From Micromonospora luteifusca (GTDB lineage: Bacteria > Actinomycetota > Actinomycetes > Mycobacteriales > Micromonosporaceae): a stretch of DNA of 64,000 nt. Shown piece by piece: positions 51,380-59,520 of this stretch. Under the pieces are notes generated by a model that did no database searches, was not told the origin of the DNA, and saw only the letters and a list, made by a program, of their open reading frames with translations. A program made the position numbers and the translations under genes. The first letter of the stretch is position 1. Each line of letters begins with the position of its first letter. The stretch covers positions 3,276,001-3,340,000 of the forward strand of contig NZ_JAFBBP010000001.1 of assembly GCF_016907275.1 (NCBI RefSeq), read 5' to 3'.

Positions 51380-52138
51380 ATGACGCAGAAGCCACGAGCC
51401 GCCGACCCGGGCGACACCGGGTCGACGCCGGGTGGCTCCGCGCCCACGGAGCCGACCACCGGCGACGGGGAGCGGGTCGTCATCCGTAACAACCGCAAGC
51501 TCGTCGACACCTCCGAGCCGGAGGGGACGGCCGCCGACGCCGAGTCCGGGGTGCCGGCCGAGGGTCTGGTCGAGGACGCCGAGGTCGTGGTCGACGAAAT
51601 CGAGATCGAGGTCAACTCCACCGACGGTCCGGAGCCGTCCGGTCCGCCGGTGGTGGACGCCCCGGCGCAGCCGGTGGACGGCGGCGGCGTCTCCAGCTCG
51701 TTCGGCGCTGAGCTGGAGGCGCTCCGGGCCGAGCTGGACGAACGGACCAGGGATCTGCAGCGGGTGTCGGCGGAGTACGCCAACTACCGCAAGCGGGTCG
51801 ACCGGGACCGCAACCTGGTGCAGGAGCAGGCGACCGGTTCGGTGCTGGCCGCGCTGCTGCCGATCCTGGACGACCTGGACCGGGCGCGGGAACATGGCGA
51901 CCTGGTCGGGCCGTTCGGCACGGTGGCGGAACAGCTCACCACCGCGCTGGGCAAGTTCGGCCTGAACGCCTTCGGCGAGCAGGGCGATCCGTTCGACCCG
52001 ACCCGGCACGAGGCGGTCGCGCACCAGACCTCGGCCGACGTCAGCGAGCCGACCTGCGTTCAGGTGATGCGGCGCGGCTACCAGCTCGGTGAGCGGCTGC
52101 TGCGCCCCGCGCTGGTCGCGGTCGCGGATCCGGAATAG
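51380..52138 (+). CDS. grpE: nucleotide exchange factor GrpE
   Basis: A 252-residue GrpE. The N-terminal 110 residues are acidic and disordered (EVVVDEIEIEVNSTDG). The coiled coil follows (LEALRAELDERTRDLQRVSA), then EYANYRKRVDRDRNLVQEQA, LLPILDDLDRAREHGD and the beta domain GEQGDPFDPTRHEAVAHQTS, CVQVMRRGYQLGERLLRPAL. It exchanges ADP on DnaK. It lies 48 bases after dnaK. A strong hairpin at 52157-52191 separates it from dnaJ. Confidence 0.97.
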   Translation: MTQKPRAADPGDTGSTPGGSAPTEPTTGDGERVVIRNNRKLVDTSEPEGTAADAESGVPAEGLVEDAEVVVDEIEIEVNSTDGPEPSGPPVVDAPAQPVDGGGVSSSFGAELEALRAELDERTRDLQRVSAEYANYRKRVDRDRNLVQEQATGSVLAALLPILDDLDRAREHGDLVGPFGTVAEQLTTALGKFGLNAFGEQGDPFDPTRHEAVAHQTSADVSEPTCVQVMRRGYQLGERLLRPALVAVADPE

Positions 52139-52156
52139 TGCGAGACAGTGACCGGG

Positions 52157-52191
52157 CCGTCCCACCCACCGCGCAGCGGTGGGTGGGACGG
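52157..52191 (+). terminator. intra-operon hairpin between grpE and dnaJ
   Basis: A perfect 16-bp stem (52157-52172 with 52176-52191) with loop GCA lies just after grpE and 32 bases before the dnaJ start. Its strength is that of a rho-independent terminator, without a U-tract, inside an operon whose later genes are needed. It may attenuate or process the transcript. Confidence 0.65.
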
Positions 52192-52223
52192 CTGGGCCGC
52201 GATGGTCGAAAGGGGGTGGACCG

Positions 52224-53402
52224 GTGAGTTCGAAGGACTGGATCGAGAAGGACTTCTACGCCGTGCTCGGCGTGGACAAGGCCGCCTCCGCGGATGACAT
52301 CAAGAAGGCGTACCGCAAGGTGGCCCGGGAGTCGCACCCGGACCACAACCCGGGCGACCCCAAGGCCGAGGAGCGGTTCAAGGCCGCGTCCGAGGCGTAC
52401 AACGTGCTGTCGGACTCCGGGCGCCGTCGCGAGTACGACGAGATGCGCTCCCTGTTCGGCTCAGGTGCGTTCCGACGCAACGCCCGGGGCGAGGGGCAGC
52501 CGGGCGGCATGCCGTTCGACGTCTCCGACATGTTCGGCGGCGGTGGCGGTGACCGTCGCTTCGGAGGCACCGGCTTCCAGGACCTGTTCAGTTCGATCTT
52601 CACCGGTGGCCAGGCCGGTGGGCAGGCGGCGCCGCGCGGTCCAGGTCGTGGTCGCGACGTGGAGACCGAGGTGGCGCTGGACTTCGGTGACGCGGTGCGC
52701 GGGGTGACGCTGCCCCTGACGCTGCGCGCGCCGGGCGTCTGCGAAACGTGTCACGGCAACGGGGCCAAGCCCGGCACCCAGCCGCGTACCTGCCCGGTCT
52801 GCCATGGTGCCGGCGTGACCACCCGCAACCAGGGGTCGTTCAGCTTCTCCGAGCCGTGCCGCAACTGCCAGGGTGTCGGCACGGTGGTCGAGGAGAAGTG
52901 CCCGGAGTGCCATGGCAGCGGCGGTGTCACCAAGACCCGCACCATGAACGTGCGCTTCCCGGCCGGGGTGGCCGACGGTCAGCGGATCCGGCTGGCCGGG
53001 CGCGGTGAGCCGGGCGAGCGCGGCGGCCCAGCTGGTGACCTGTTCGTACAGGTCAAGGTTCGGCCGGACGAGCTGTTCGGGCGTACCGGTGACGACCTGA
53101 CGCTGAGCGTGCCGGTCACCTTCGCGGAGGCCGTGCTCGGCACGGACCTGCGGGTGCCCACGCTCGACGGCGCGGTGACCCTGCGGGTTCCGCCGGGGAC
53201 ACCGAGCGGGCGGGTGCTGCGCGCCCGGGGCAAGGGTGTGGTTCGCCGCGACGGGCAGGCCGGTGACCTGCTGGTCACGTTGGACGTGGTGGTGCCGGCC
53301 CGGTTGTCCGACGAGGCACGCACAGCGTTGGAGGCGTTCGCCGAGCAGAGTCCGCCGGCGGCCCGGGAACATCTCGACGCACGGGTGCGTCGAGTCGGTT
53401 AG
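52224..53402 (+). CDS. dnaJ: chaperone DnaJ (DnaJ1 type)
   Basis: A 392-residue Hsp40. J-domain with DFYAVLGVDKAASADDIKKA and the HPD motif at 38-40; Gly/Phe-rich linker with GGGGGDRRFGG; four zinc-finger CxxCxGxG repeats (173-232; CETCHGNG, CPVCHGAG, CRNCQGVG, CPECHGSG); and C-terminal substrate-binding domains. The GTG at 52224 gives the actinobacterial DnaJ1 start VSSKDWIEKDFY. Only 9 bases separate it from hspR. Confidence 0.97.
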   Translation: MSSKDWIEKDFYAVLGVDKAASADDIKKAYRKVARESHPDHNPGDPKAEERFKAASEAYNVLSDSGRRREYDEMRSLFGSGAFRRNARGEGQPGGMPFDVSDMFGGGGGDRRFGGTGFQDLFSSIFTGGQAGGQAAPRGPGRGRDVETEVALDFGDAVRGVTLPLTLRAPGVCETCHGNGAKPGTQPRTCPVCHGAGVTTRNQGSFSFSEPCRNCQGVGTVVEEKCPECHGSGGVTKTRTMNVRFPAGVADGQRIRLAGRGEPGERGGPAGDLFVQVKVRPDELFGRTGDDLTLSVPVTFAEAVLGTDLRVPTLDGAVTLRVPPGTPSGRVLRARGKGVVRRDGQAGDLLVTLDVVVPARLSDEARTALEAFAEQSPPAAREHLDARVRRVG

Positions 53403-53411
53403 TCCGGTGGA

Positions 53412-53873
53412 ATGGACGCGGAGGTGAGCGGGATGTCGGGCGAGTTCCTCGGTTCAGGCGACCCTGCCTACGAGGCCAAGGTGCTGATGATCTCGGTCGC
53501 GGCTCGGATGGCGGGGATGCACCCACAGACCCTGCGCCAGTACGACCGGCTGGGGCTGGTGCAGCCTGGCCGGGCCGCTGGCGGCGGGCGTCGGTACAGC
53601 GTCCGCGACGTGGTGCTGCTGCGCGAGGTGCAGCGGCTCAGCCAGGACGACGGGATCAACCTGGCGGGCGTCAAGCGGATCATCGGGTTGGAGCGGCTGT
53701 TGGAGCAGGCGCAGCAGCGGGTGGCCCGACTGGAGGCGGAGTTGGACGCCGCGTACCGCCGGGTGGCCGAGCTGGAATCACTGGCCCGCTTCCCGGGCCG
53801 GGATCTGGTGCCGACAAATCGCACGTCCACCGCGCTGGTGGTCTGGCGACCTCGCCGTACGCCCGATCGCTGA
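53412..53873 (+). CDS. hspR: heat-shock transcriptional repressor HspR (MerR family)
   Basis: A 153-residue MerR-type regulator: the N-terminal winged-helix has ISVAARMAGMHPQTLRQYDR and LVQPGRAAGGGRRYSVRDV, followed by LREVQRLSQDDGINLAGVKR and a dimerising coiled coil (LLEQAQQRVARLEAELDAAYRRVAEL). It represses the dnaK operon from the HAIR site and needs DnaK as corepressor in Streptomyces. A clpB gene, often part of the HspR regulon, is not next to it here. Confidence 0.96.
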   Translation: MDAEVSGMSGEFLGSGDPAYEAKVLMISVAARMAGMHPQTLRQYDRLGLVQPGRAAGGGRRYSVRDVVLLREVQRLSQDDGINLAGVKRIIGLERLLEQAQQRVARLEAELDAAYRRVAELESLARFPGRDLVPTNRTSTALVVWRPRRTPDR

Positions 53874-53904
53874 CCTGCCGCTCCTTCCGGATCTGTCTCC
53901 TCGG

Positions 53905-53938
53905 CCCGGACTGCGCCGGATTCCCGGCGCGGTCCGGG
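53905..53938 (+). terminator. terminator after hspR
   Basis: CCCGGACTGCGCCGG pairs with CCGGCGCGGTCCGGG (one T-G pair) around loop ATTC, 32 bases after the hspR stop. It ends the chaperone operon. Confidence 0.75.
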
Positions 53939-54009
53939 TCGCTTCGGTAGCCTGTGAATACGGGTCCAATCGGCTTAATTCGGACCCGCCGGCATGGCGA
54001 GGGGGAGCG

Positions 54010-54204
54010 ATGGCGGAGCAAGCGAAGAACGTGGCACAGCAGACCGAGGATCGGCTGGAAGACCTGGCCGAGACCGTCCGCAAGAAGTTCGACAGGGTGA
54101 CCGAGGGGACCTACCGGGACCGGGTGGTCGCGGGCCGGTTCGCCGAACAGGGCGACCGCGGCGGCGACAAGGGCCGAGCCGGGACTGAGCGCAAGCAGGA
54201 CTGA
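54010..54204 (+). CDS. small charged protein
   Basis: A 64-residue hydrophilic protein: MAEQAKNVAQQTEDRLEDLA, then ETVRKKFDRVTEGTYRDRVV with a Gly/Lys/Arg tail. It lacks membrane segments and looks like CsbD- or antitoxin-like amphipathic stress proteins, but no family is claimed. ATG at 54010 follows GGGGGAG. A weak hairpin (54223-54247) follows it. Confidence 0.6.
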   Translation: MAEQAKNVAQQTEDRLEDLAETVRKKFDRVTEGTYRDRVVAGRFAEQGDRGGDKGRAGTERKQD

Positions 54205-54222
54205 GCGGTGACCGACGTGCGG

Positions 54223-54247
54223 GCCGGGACTCACGGGGGGTCCCGGC
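54223..54247. terminator. weak convergent hairpin
   Basis: GCCGGGAC (54223-54230) pairs with GTCCCGGC (54240-54247) around a 9-base loop between the small charged gene and the leftward gene at 54311. Confidence 0.4.
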
Positions 54248-54310
54248 TCGTTCGCCGTCCTCGGTCGCGGCTGGGCGCGGTTACCGACACCGACCGCTGC
54301 CGTGACCGCC

Positions 54311-54742
54311 TCAGCCGAGGCGGCGGTTCTCGCGGACCAGGCCGCCCTCGCACCAGTCCCGGTAGGTGAACAGATCCGGTCGGGCCAGCAGCACCCGCCC
54401 GTTGTGCGCCCAGATCTTCATCAGCTCGTCGCCGTCCCGCTCGGCCTGCTCGACGAGCTTGCGGAAGCGACGCTTGGGGTGTGCGCGGAAGTTCGTCCGG
54501 ATGCCGTCGGCCGCGTAGATGTAGAGACAGTGCAGCGCGAAACGCCGGGCCGGGCAGGTCGGATCCATCGCCAGCTCGAAGAGCGTCAGCACCAGTCGGT
54601 CGCCGGAGACCAGCAGGTCCCAGTCGGGTGGCATGGAAGCCAACGGCACCGAATCGGGCTGGTACGCCCAAGCTCGCAACTCCGCCGGGCTGGGATCGAC
54701 GGGGTTGGCGAAGCCGTGGAACGTCGACTCCTGCACGCTCAC
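54311..54742 (-). CDS. conserved hypothetical protein
   Basis: A 143-residue protein found in actinobacteria but of no named function: SVQESTFHGFANPVDPSPAE, PPDWDLLVSGDRLVLTLFEL, CPARRFALHCLYIYAADGIR, RFRKLVEQAERDGDELMKIW and LARPDLFTYRDWCEGG. The Cys/His-containing middle and the C-terminal Trp/Cys are conserved-looking. The ATG at 54742 is convincing. It lies between the chaperone operon and the antiporter pair, not coupled to either. Confidence 0.75.
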   Translation of the reverse strand: MSVQESTFHGFANPVDPSPAELRAWAYQPDSVPLASMPPDWDLLVSGDRLVLTLFELAMDPTCPARRFALHCLYIYAADGIRTNFRAHPKRRFRKLVEQAERDGDELMKIWAHNGRVLLARPDLFTYRDWCEGGLVRENRRLG

Positions 54743-54883
54743 CGGCCAACCTTCCGCTCTCGCCCGCAGTGGGTCCCGCCCACCCGCGAACGCTGGCTGC
54801 TGGGGCGAAACGGTAACCCGCCGTCGGGTGCTGCGGTAGTACCTGTGAGGAGCAATTCAACAACCGTTGGTCTGGTTGGATCG

Positions 54884-56089
54884 TCAGTCGTGGATCGGCA
54901 CCGGCGCCGGCCGCTGGGCTGCCGCCCGGCTGCGCAGCCACCGCTTGAACCACGGGAAGTCCGGCAGCCGGGCGAGTATCGGCCCGGTGACCACGGTGAT
55001 CAGGACGTACGTCGCGGCCAGTGCTGCCAACCGAGGCTCGACGCTGCCGGCGGCCACCGCGAGGCCGGCGATGACGATGGAGAATTCTCCTCGGGGTACG
55101 AGTGCCAGGCCGGCCCGCCATCGGCCGGGTTCGGCGATGCCGACCCGGCGGGCCGCCAGGTAGCCGGTGAGCGTCTTCGTCGCCATGGTGACGACGGCCA
55201 GGGCGAGCGCCGGCAGCAGCACCGGTGGGATGTCCCGTGGGTCGGTGACGAGGCCGAAGAACACGAAAAAGACCGCGGCGAACAGGTCCCGCAGCGGCGA
55301 GAGCAACTCGGTCGCGTGGTGCGCCACCGGACCGGAGAGCGCGATGCCGACCAGGAACGCGCCGACCGCCGCCGACACCTGCAGCTTCGCCGCGAGCCCA
55401 GCGATCAGCAAGGTCAGACCGAGTACGCCGAGTAGCAGCGCCTCCGGGTCCTTCGCCGACAGGGCGGACGAGATGAGGTGGCCGTAGCGGATGGCGACCA
55501 CCAGCACGAGCAGCACCGTGCCCACCGCGACGGCGAGTGCGATGCCGCCGCCGAGCAGACCGGTGCCGGCCAACACGGCGGTGACCAGCGGCAGGTAGAG
55601 CGCCATCGCCAGATCCTCGATCACCAGGACCGAGAGGATCACGGGGGTTTCCCGGTTACCGAGTCGTCCCAGGTCGGCGAGGACCTTGGCGATCACGCCG
55701 GAGGAGGAGACCCAGGTGATGCCGCCGAGCACCAGGGCGGCGACCCAGTCCCAGCCGAGCAGCAGGGCGAATGCCGCGCCGGGCAGTGCGTTGAAGACGC
55801 CGTCGATCAGGCCGGCCGGGGCCGCCGAGCGGAGGTTGCCGACCAGTTCGTTGGCGGAGTATTCGAGGCCGAGCATCACCAGCAGCAGGATGACGCCGAT
55901 CTCGGCGCCGACCGCGAAGAACTCCTCGCTGGCGGCGAGCGGAAGCAACCCGCCGTGCCCGAACGCCAGGCCGGCGAGCAGGTAGAGAGGAATGGGTGAG
56001 AGGCCTACCCGGCGGCTGAGCCGGCCGAGGACACCAAGCAGCAGCAGTAGCGCGCCGACTTCGACGAGCAGAGTGGTGGAATCGTGCAT
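54884..56089 (-). CDS. CPA2-family cation:proton antiporter (KhtU-like)
   Basis: A 401-residue membrane transporter with about 12 helices. CPA2 motifs include YLLAGLAFGHGG, ITWVSSSGVIAKVLADL with the Asp/Asn-containing ion-binding region downstream, SVLVIEDLAMALYLPL (VIEDL signature, about 150-165) and LVTDPRDIPPVLLPALALAV. The family exchanges K+ or Na+ for H+. It is 5 bases after the TrkA-C-type subunit at 56095, the arrangement of B. subtilis khtT-khtU. The C-terminus lacks its own RCK domain, consistent with regulation by a separate subunit. Confidence 0.88.
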   Translation of the reverse strand: MHDSTTLLVEVGALLLLLGVLGRLSRRVGLSPIPLYLLAGLAFGHGGLLPLAASEEFFAVGAEIGVILLLVMLGLEYSANELVGNLRSAAPAGLIDGVFNALPGAAFALLLGWDWVAALVLGGITWVSSSGVIAKVLADLGRLGNRETPVILSVLVIEDLAMALYLPLVTAVLAGTGLLGGGIALAVAVGTVLLVLVVAIRYGHLISSALSAKDPEALLLGVLGLTLLIAGLAAKLQVSAAVGAFLVGIALSGPVAHHATELLSPLRDLFAAVFFVFFGLVTDPRDIPPVLLPALALAVVTMATKTLTGYLAARRVGIAEPGRWRAGLALVPRGEFSIVIAGLAVAAGSVEPRLAALAATYVLITVVTGPILARLPDFPWFKRWLRSRAAAQRPAPVPIHD

Positions 56090-56094
56090 CCGCC

Positions 56095-56595
56095 TCAGCC
56101 GTCCGGGTCACTGTCGGCGAGGATGGCGGACACGCCGTCGAGACCCCGTCGGGTCCCGACAACGACCACCACGTCGCCGGCCGCGAAGCGGAAGGAGGGG
56201 AGTGGCGAAACGATCACTTCGCCTTCGCGCAGCACCGCCACGATGGAGGCGCTGGTGCGGGTACGCGCCTTGGTGTCACCGAGCTTCCGGTTGACGTACG
56301 GGGACCCGGCCGTGATGGCGATCTGCTCGGTGAGCAGGCCAGCGGCCTGCTCGCGAAGCCCGGAGAGTTGGCCGAGCATCAGCGACGCGCCGAGGATGTC
56401 GGCCAGCGCCTCAGCCTCGTCGTCGGTCAGCGGAATGTCTGCCTGGCAGGCGTCGGGATCGTCGGGGTCGTAGAGGACGAGATCACGACGGCCGTTGCGG
56501 TGGGAGACGACGCCCAGGCGGCGGCCGGACTCCGTCACCAGATCGTGACGCACTCCGATGCCCGGCAAGGCAGTTTGTTCAACGCGTACTCGCAC
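56095..56595 (-). CDS. antiporter regulatory subunit with TrkA-C (RCK-C) domain (KhtT-like)
   Basis: A 166-residue soluble protein. The N-terminal part VRVEQTALPGIGVRHDLVTE with GRRLGVVSHRNGRRDLVLYD is the KhtT-like domain; residues about 85-160 form a TrkA-C domain (GSPYVNRKLGDTKARTRTSASIVAVLREGEV, then FRFAAGDVVVVVGT). In B. subtilis KhtT gates KhtU and binds c-di-AMP through this domain. GTG start at 56595. The pair is thus a candidate second c-di-AMP output in the window, beside the riboswitch at 4741. Confidence 0.86.
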   Translation of the reverse strand: MRVRVEQTALPGIGVRHDLVTESGRRLGVVSHRNGRRDLVLYDPDDPDACQADIPLTDDEAEALADILGASLMLGQLSGLREQAAGLLTEQIAITAGSPYVNRKLGDTKARTRTSASIVAVLREGEVIVSPLPSFRFAAGDVVVVVGTRRGLDGVSAILADSDPDG

Positions 56596-56625
56596 CAGTC
56601 AAGGCTACCGCTTGGTGAACAAAGG

Positions 56626-57408
56626 CTAGATCTTGGATGGAAGCGCCCTTCTGGTTGACCCCGCCGGCCCCTCGGCGTCCCGGCCCGCCCCGGCCGCCCG
56701 CTGCCCCTCACCCGGGCCTGCGGGCCCCTGCCCGGCGGGCTGGTGCCGTTCCCCGTCCCGCCGACCTTCCGGGTGGGGGCCCTGCGTTCCACCGGACTCC
56801 GGTCGCTGCCGGTCGCTTGGCGCGGGGCCACCAGCTCGAGATCCAGGTCCCCCAGCGCTCGGTCCCGGACCTCCGGCATGAGGTCCAGGGCCCCCAGCAG
56901 GCGCTGCCGCGTTGCCGGGACCCGACGCTGGGCGACCCGGTCCCGGGCGAGCAGAACCTTGTCGAACACCGTCGGCGAACGTGCCCACCTGCTGGCCCGG
57001 TTCGTCGAGCACGCCACCGGAGCGCGCCCCGACGCCCGCAGCCAACTGCTGCGCGCCGCGCTGCCCGGCGTCAACCGCGTCGGCGGCCGTCCGAGCGAGC
57101 GCCTCGATGATCTGCGGGTTGTTGTCGAGCGTGTCGAGCGCTCGCCCCAGGATGTTGGCCAACTGCTCCAACCGCACCCGCAACTGCGCCTCGGCGTGCA
57201 CCCCGTTGACGTCCAGCTCGCCACCGTTCAGGTGCACCCGAACGCCGGCGTCGACCTGCAGGAGGTTGGCCACCCGGGCCCGCAGCGAGAGGTCGGCGTC
57301 CAGCCCGTCGACCGCCAGCCGGATCGCGTCGACGGAGACCTTCGGAATGTCGAGCAGGACGTCCGGATCCACTCGGTCCGGCTCCCGCTGCTGCGCGTTC
57401 TCGCTCAT
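56626..57408 (-). CDS. hypothetical protein with Gly/Pro/Ala-rich tail
   Basis: A 260-residue protein of unrecognised family. The structured N-terminal half (about 18-115) has PDVLLDIPKVSVDAIRLAVD, RARVANLLQVDAGVRVHLNGGELDV and VHAEAQLRVRLEQLANILGRALD, suggesting a repeated beta/helix module. From about 120 it turns into GGPGPHAGGPGPSAGGPG-type low complexity. ATG 57408 (MSENAQQRE) is chosen over an upstream frame. No signal peptide or membrane helix is evident. It is 30 bases upstream of the KhtT-like gene on the same strand and may share its transcript. Confidence 0.7.
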   Translation of the reverse strand: MSENAQQREPDRVDPDVLLDIPKVSVDAIRLAVDGLDADLSLRARVANLLQVDAGVRVHLNGGELDVNGVHAEAQLRVRLEQLANILGRALDTLDNNPQIIEALARTAADAVDAGQRGAQQLAAGVGARSGGVLDEPGQQVGTFADGVRQGSARPGPGRPASGPGNAAAPAGGPGPHAGGPGPSAGGPGSRAGGPAPSDRQRPESGGTQGPHPEGRRDGERHQPAGQGPAGPGEGQRAAGAGRDAEGPAGSTRRALPSKI

Positions 57409-57603
57409 GCTCTCCCGCCCCGCCTGCACACCGGCCCGGTCATCCGGGCCGTTCGGCGCGGTTACCCGCTTTCCGGCGGCACATCCCGTCCGTGACCGCT
57501 CTCGGCACCGCATTTCGGCGGTCACGGCTCGACAACCGAGTGTCCGGAACCGGGCACCGTGCGAAGCTGCGCACCCAGGCATCAGCCGGTATGGTCCGGG
57601 CCT

Positions 57604-58128
57604 ATGGGACAGGAGATGACTGATCCGGCCGACATTCGACAGGACGCCGACCGGTTCTCCCTACGGTGCAGCTTCCTCGTCCCGGCCTCCGCAGAGCACG
57701 CGTTCAGGGTCTTCACCGACGAGCTGACCGACTGGTGGGTCACCGAGTACACCTGGTCCGGTCCCGATGCCCTCGCGGAGCTGGGCATGGAGCCGCGGGC
57801 CGGCGGCATGCTCTACGAGCTCGGCCCGTACGGCTTCCGCGCCGACTGGGGCCGGGTGCTCACCTGGGACCCGCCACGCCGACTGGTCTTCGTCTGGCAG
57901 ATCGGCCCGGACCGGGTGCCGGTGCCGGACCCGGCCCGAGCCAGCGAGGTCGAGGTGCTGTTTCTGCCCGAGGGGTTGGAGCGCACCCGGGTCGAGCTGG
58001 AGCACCGGCACTTTGACCGGCACGGCGAAGCCGCCGAGGGATACCGCAAGGCGCTCACCGCCGGCTGGCATGAGCTGCTCACCCGCTACGTGACCGCAGT
58101 GTCGCGCCACCGCCCCACCCCCGCCTGA
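57604..58128 (+). CDS. SRPBCC (AHSA1/START-like) family protein
   Basis: A 174-residue protein with the helix-grip fold: RCSFLVPASAEHAFRVFTDELTDWW, GRVLTWDPPRRLVFVWQIGPD, VEVLFLPEGLERTRVELEHR and GYRKALTAGWHELLTRYV are the AHSA1-type core. Such proteins bind hydrophobic ligands or act as cochaperone-like factors. ATG 57604 or 57616 (MTDPADIRQD) are both possible; TATGGT at 57589 could be a -10 giving a leaderless transcript. Confidence 0.82.
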   Translation: MGQEMTDPADIRQDADRFSLRCSFLVPASAEHAFRVFTDELTDWWVTEYTWSGPDALAELGMEPRAGGMLYELGPYGFRADWGRVLTWDPPRRLVFVWQIGPDRVPVPDPARASEVEVLFLPEGLERTRVELEHRHFDRHGEAAEGYRKALTAGWHELLTRYVTAVSRHRPTPA

Positions 58129-58141
58129 CCGTCGCCGTCAC

Positions 58142-58171
58142 GCGGTCGGTAAAGGCAGACCTGCCGACCGC
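58142..58171. terminator. convergent hairpin
   Basis: GCGGTCGG (58142-58149) pairs with CCGACCGC (58164-58171) between the SRPBCC gene and the leftward DUF2786 gene. Confidence 0.5.
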
Positions 58172-58188
58172 CGGCCGTTGCGCGCTCG

Positions 58189-58896
58189 TCAGCGGCCGAG
58201 CTGCCGTTCCGGAGCGGTGGTGCCGCCGAGGTCCCGACCACCCAGGTCCGCGTGGCGACCTGCCTCTGCCCCGGAGCCGAAGCCGGTGCCGCCCAGCCTG
58301 CGTGGCGGCGCGGTGCGCAGCCGTGGGTATTCCTCGGCGAGCCGTCGCTGCACCCGGTCGGACCGGTCGGCCAGCACCAGCGCCACCGACGGTGCGCCCG
58401 ACTCGCTGGCCGCCGCCGTCTCCGCCGCCCAGAGCCGGCCCCCGATCACCTGCGCGAAGCCGGCCAACCAGGACCGACGGAAGGCAGCGGGATGGTCGTC
58501 CGCAGGCACCGCGGTGGCGGCCAGGCCGTGCGCCGCCTGCACGAGCAGTGAGGTGAAGAGCAGGTCGACCCGCTCCAGGTCGCTGGCGAAGCCGAACAGG
58601 TGCAGTGCGAAGCCATTGCCCTGCCGGCGGCGTACGCAGCGGCAGCGCAGTGGTTCGGCGACCGCGGCGAGCAGGCCGACCTTGTCGCGGGCGTACGGGG
58701 CGACGATGTCGAGGACCCGGTCGCCCACTGGGTCGGTGGTCGGGTCACGAGCGGCGAGCAGCGCCCGGTCGACGCCGTAGCGGGCGATCAGCTCGGTCGC
58801 CTTGGCGGTGAACGCGGCCGACTCGGCGGGCGTACAGGCCGGGTCCTCGGCCTGGGCCAGCAGCTTGCGAACCTTGCTCAGCATGGCCTCGGACAT
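58189..58896 (-). CDS. DUF2786 domain protein
   Basis: A 235-residue protein. The N-terminal DUF2786 pattern is MSEAMLSKVRKLLAQAEDPA, then CTPAESAAFTAKATELIARYGVDRALL. A middle domain (VGLLAAVAEPLRCRCVRRRQ, LHLFGFASDLERVDLLFTSLL, WLAGFAQVIGGRLW) follows, and the tail is Gly/Arg rich. The domain is often found in proteins linked to restriction or phage-related loci, but the function is not established. ATG 58896 gives the conserved MSEAML. Confidence 0.82.
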   Translation of the reverse strand: MSEAMLSKVRKLLAQAEDPACTPAESAAFTAKATELIARYGVDRALLAARDPTTDPVGDRVLDIVAPYARDKVGLLAAVAEPLRCRCVRRRQGNGFALHLFGFASDLERVDLLFTSLLVQAAHGLAATAVPADDHPAAFRRSWLAGFAQVIGGRLWAAETAAASESGAPSVALVLADRSDRVQRRLAEEYPRLRTAPPRRLGGTGFGSGAEAGRHADLGGRDLGGTTAPERQLGR

Positions 58897-58950
58897 GCCT
58901 ACAGAGCTACCACATGGGCCGGACACCGCAGGGCGCACGCCGCAATCAAT

Positions 58951-58965
58951 CGATGACTATCATCG
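58951..58965. promoter_or_regulatory. GATGA/TCATC palindrome
   Basis: CGATGA-CTA-TCATCG is a perfect 6-bp-arm palindrome in an AT-richer patch between the divergent DUF2786 gene and the secreted protein at 59023. It may be an operator. Confidence 0.35.
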
Positions 58966-59022
58966 TCACGGTCGGATGATCAGTCCAATACAGACGGTCC
59001 ACCAACTCTTCCGGAGGCATGC

Positions 59023-59463
59023 ATGTCATCCCCAACCGCTCGCCTGTTCGCCGTCGCCACGGCCACCGCGCTGCTCTTCGCCGGCACGCCCGCGCGGGCC
59101 GAACCGGTCACACCTGTCACACCGACCGCGAGCGGGGCGAACGCGTTCGCCCCGCTCGCCACCTGCTACGGCGGGGCGGTCCGGTCGTACTTCGAGACCG
59201 GCCGCTACGGCGGCTCGGCCGGCCAGTACCGCACCACGACCCGCTGTCGCGACATCAACGTCCGCAACGCGAGCGTGTACGCCACCGAGGCGTGCGTGAT
59301 CTTCGTCGACAAGACGAGTGCCTGTAACTACTGGACCTACCTGCCGGCCAACTCGGGCTGGATCACGGTGGCGACCGACGTCCGGGACGGGGTCAACTTC
59401 CGGGTCCGCTTCGAGAACCTGCGCTACGAGTACGAGCCGCTGATCGCGTACCACGCCTTCTGA
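59023..59463 (+). CDS. small secreted protein
   Basis: A 146-residue exported protein. A signal peptide (SPTARLFAVATATALLFAGT, cleavage near ARA-EP, residue 27) is followed by a compact domain with two Cys pairs (ATCYGGAVRSY, RCRDIN, ACVIFVDKTSACNYW), strand-rich like small actinomycete secreted factors. The C-terminus is VRFENLRYEYEPLIAYHAF. ATG 59023 after GGAGG. Family and role are unknown; it is not lipidated. Confidence 0.75.
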   Translation: MSSPTARLFAVATATALLFAGTPARAEPVTPVTPTASGANAFAPLATCYGGAVRSYFETGRYGGSAGQYRTTTRCRDINVRNASVYATEACVIFVDKTSACNYWTYLPANSGWITVATDVRDGVNFRVRFENLRYEYEPLIAYHAF

Positions 59464-59475
59464 GTGGTTCGCGCG

Positions 59476-59509
59476 GTCGCGGCGTCCGCCCCCCGACGGA
59501 CGCCGCGAC
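59476..59509. terminator. convergent terminator
   Basis: GTCGCGGCGTCCG (59476-59488) pairs with CGGACGCCGCGAC (59497-59509), a 13-bp perfect stem between the secreted protein and the leftward gene at 59521. Confidence 0.75.
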
Positions 59510-59520
59510 CCGGCGGCCTG

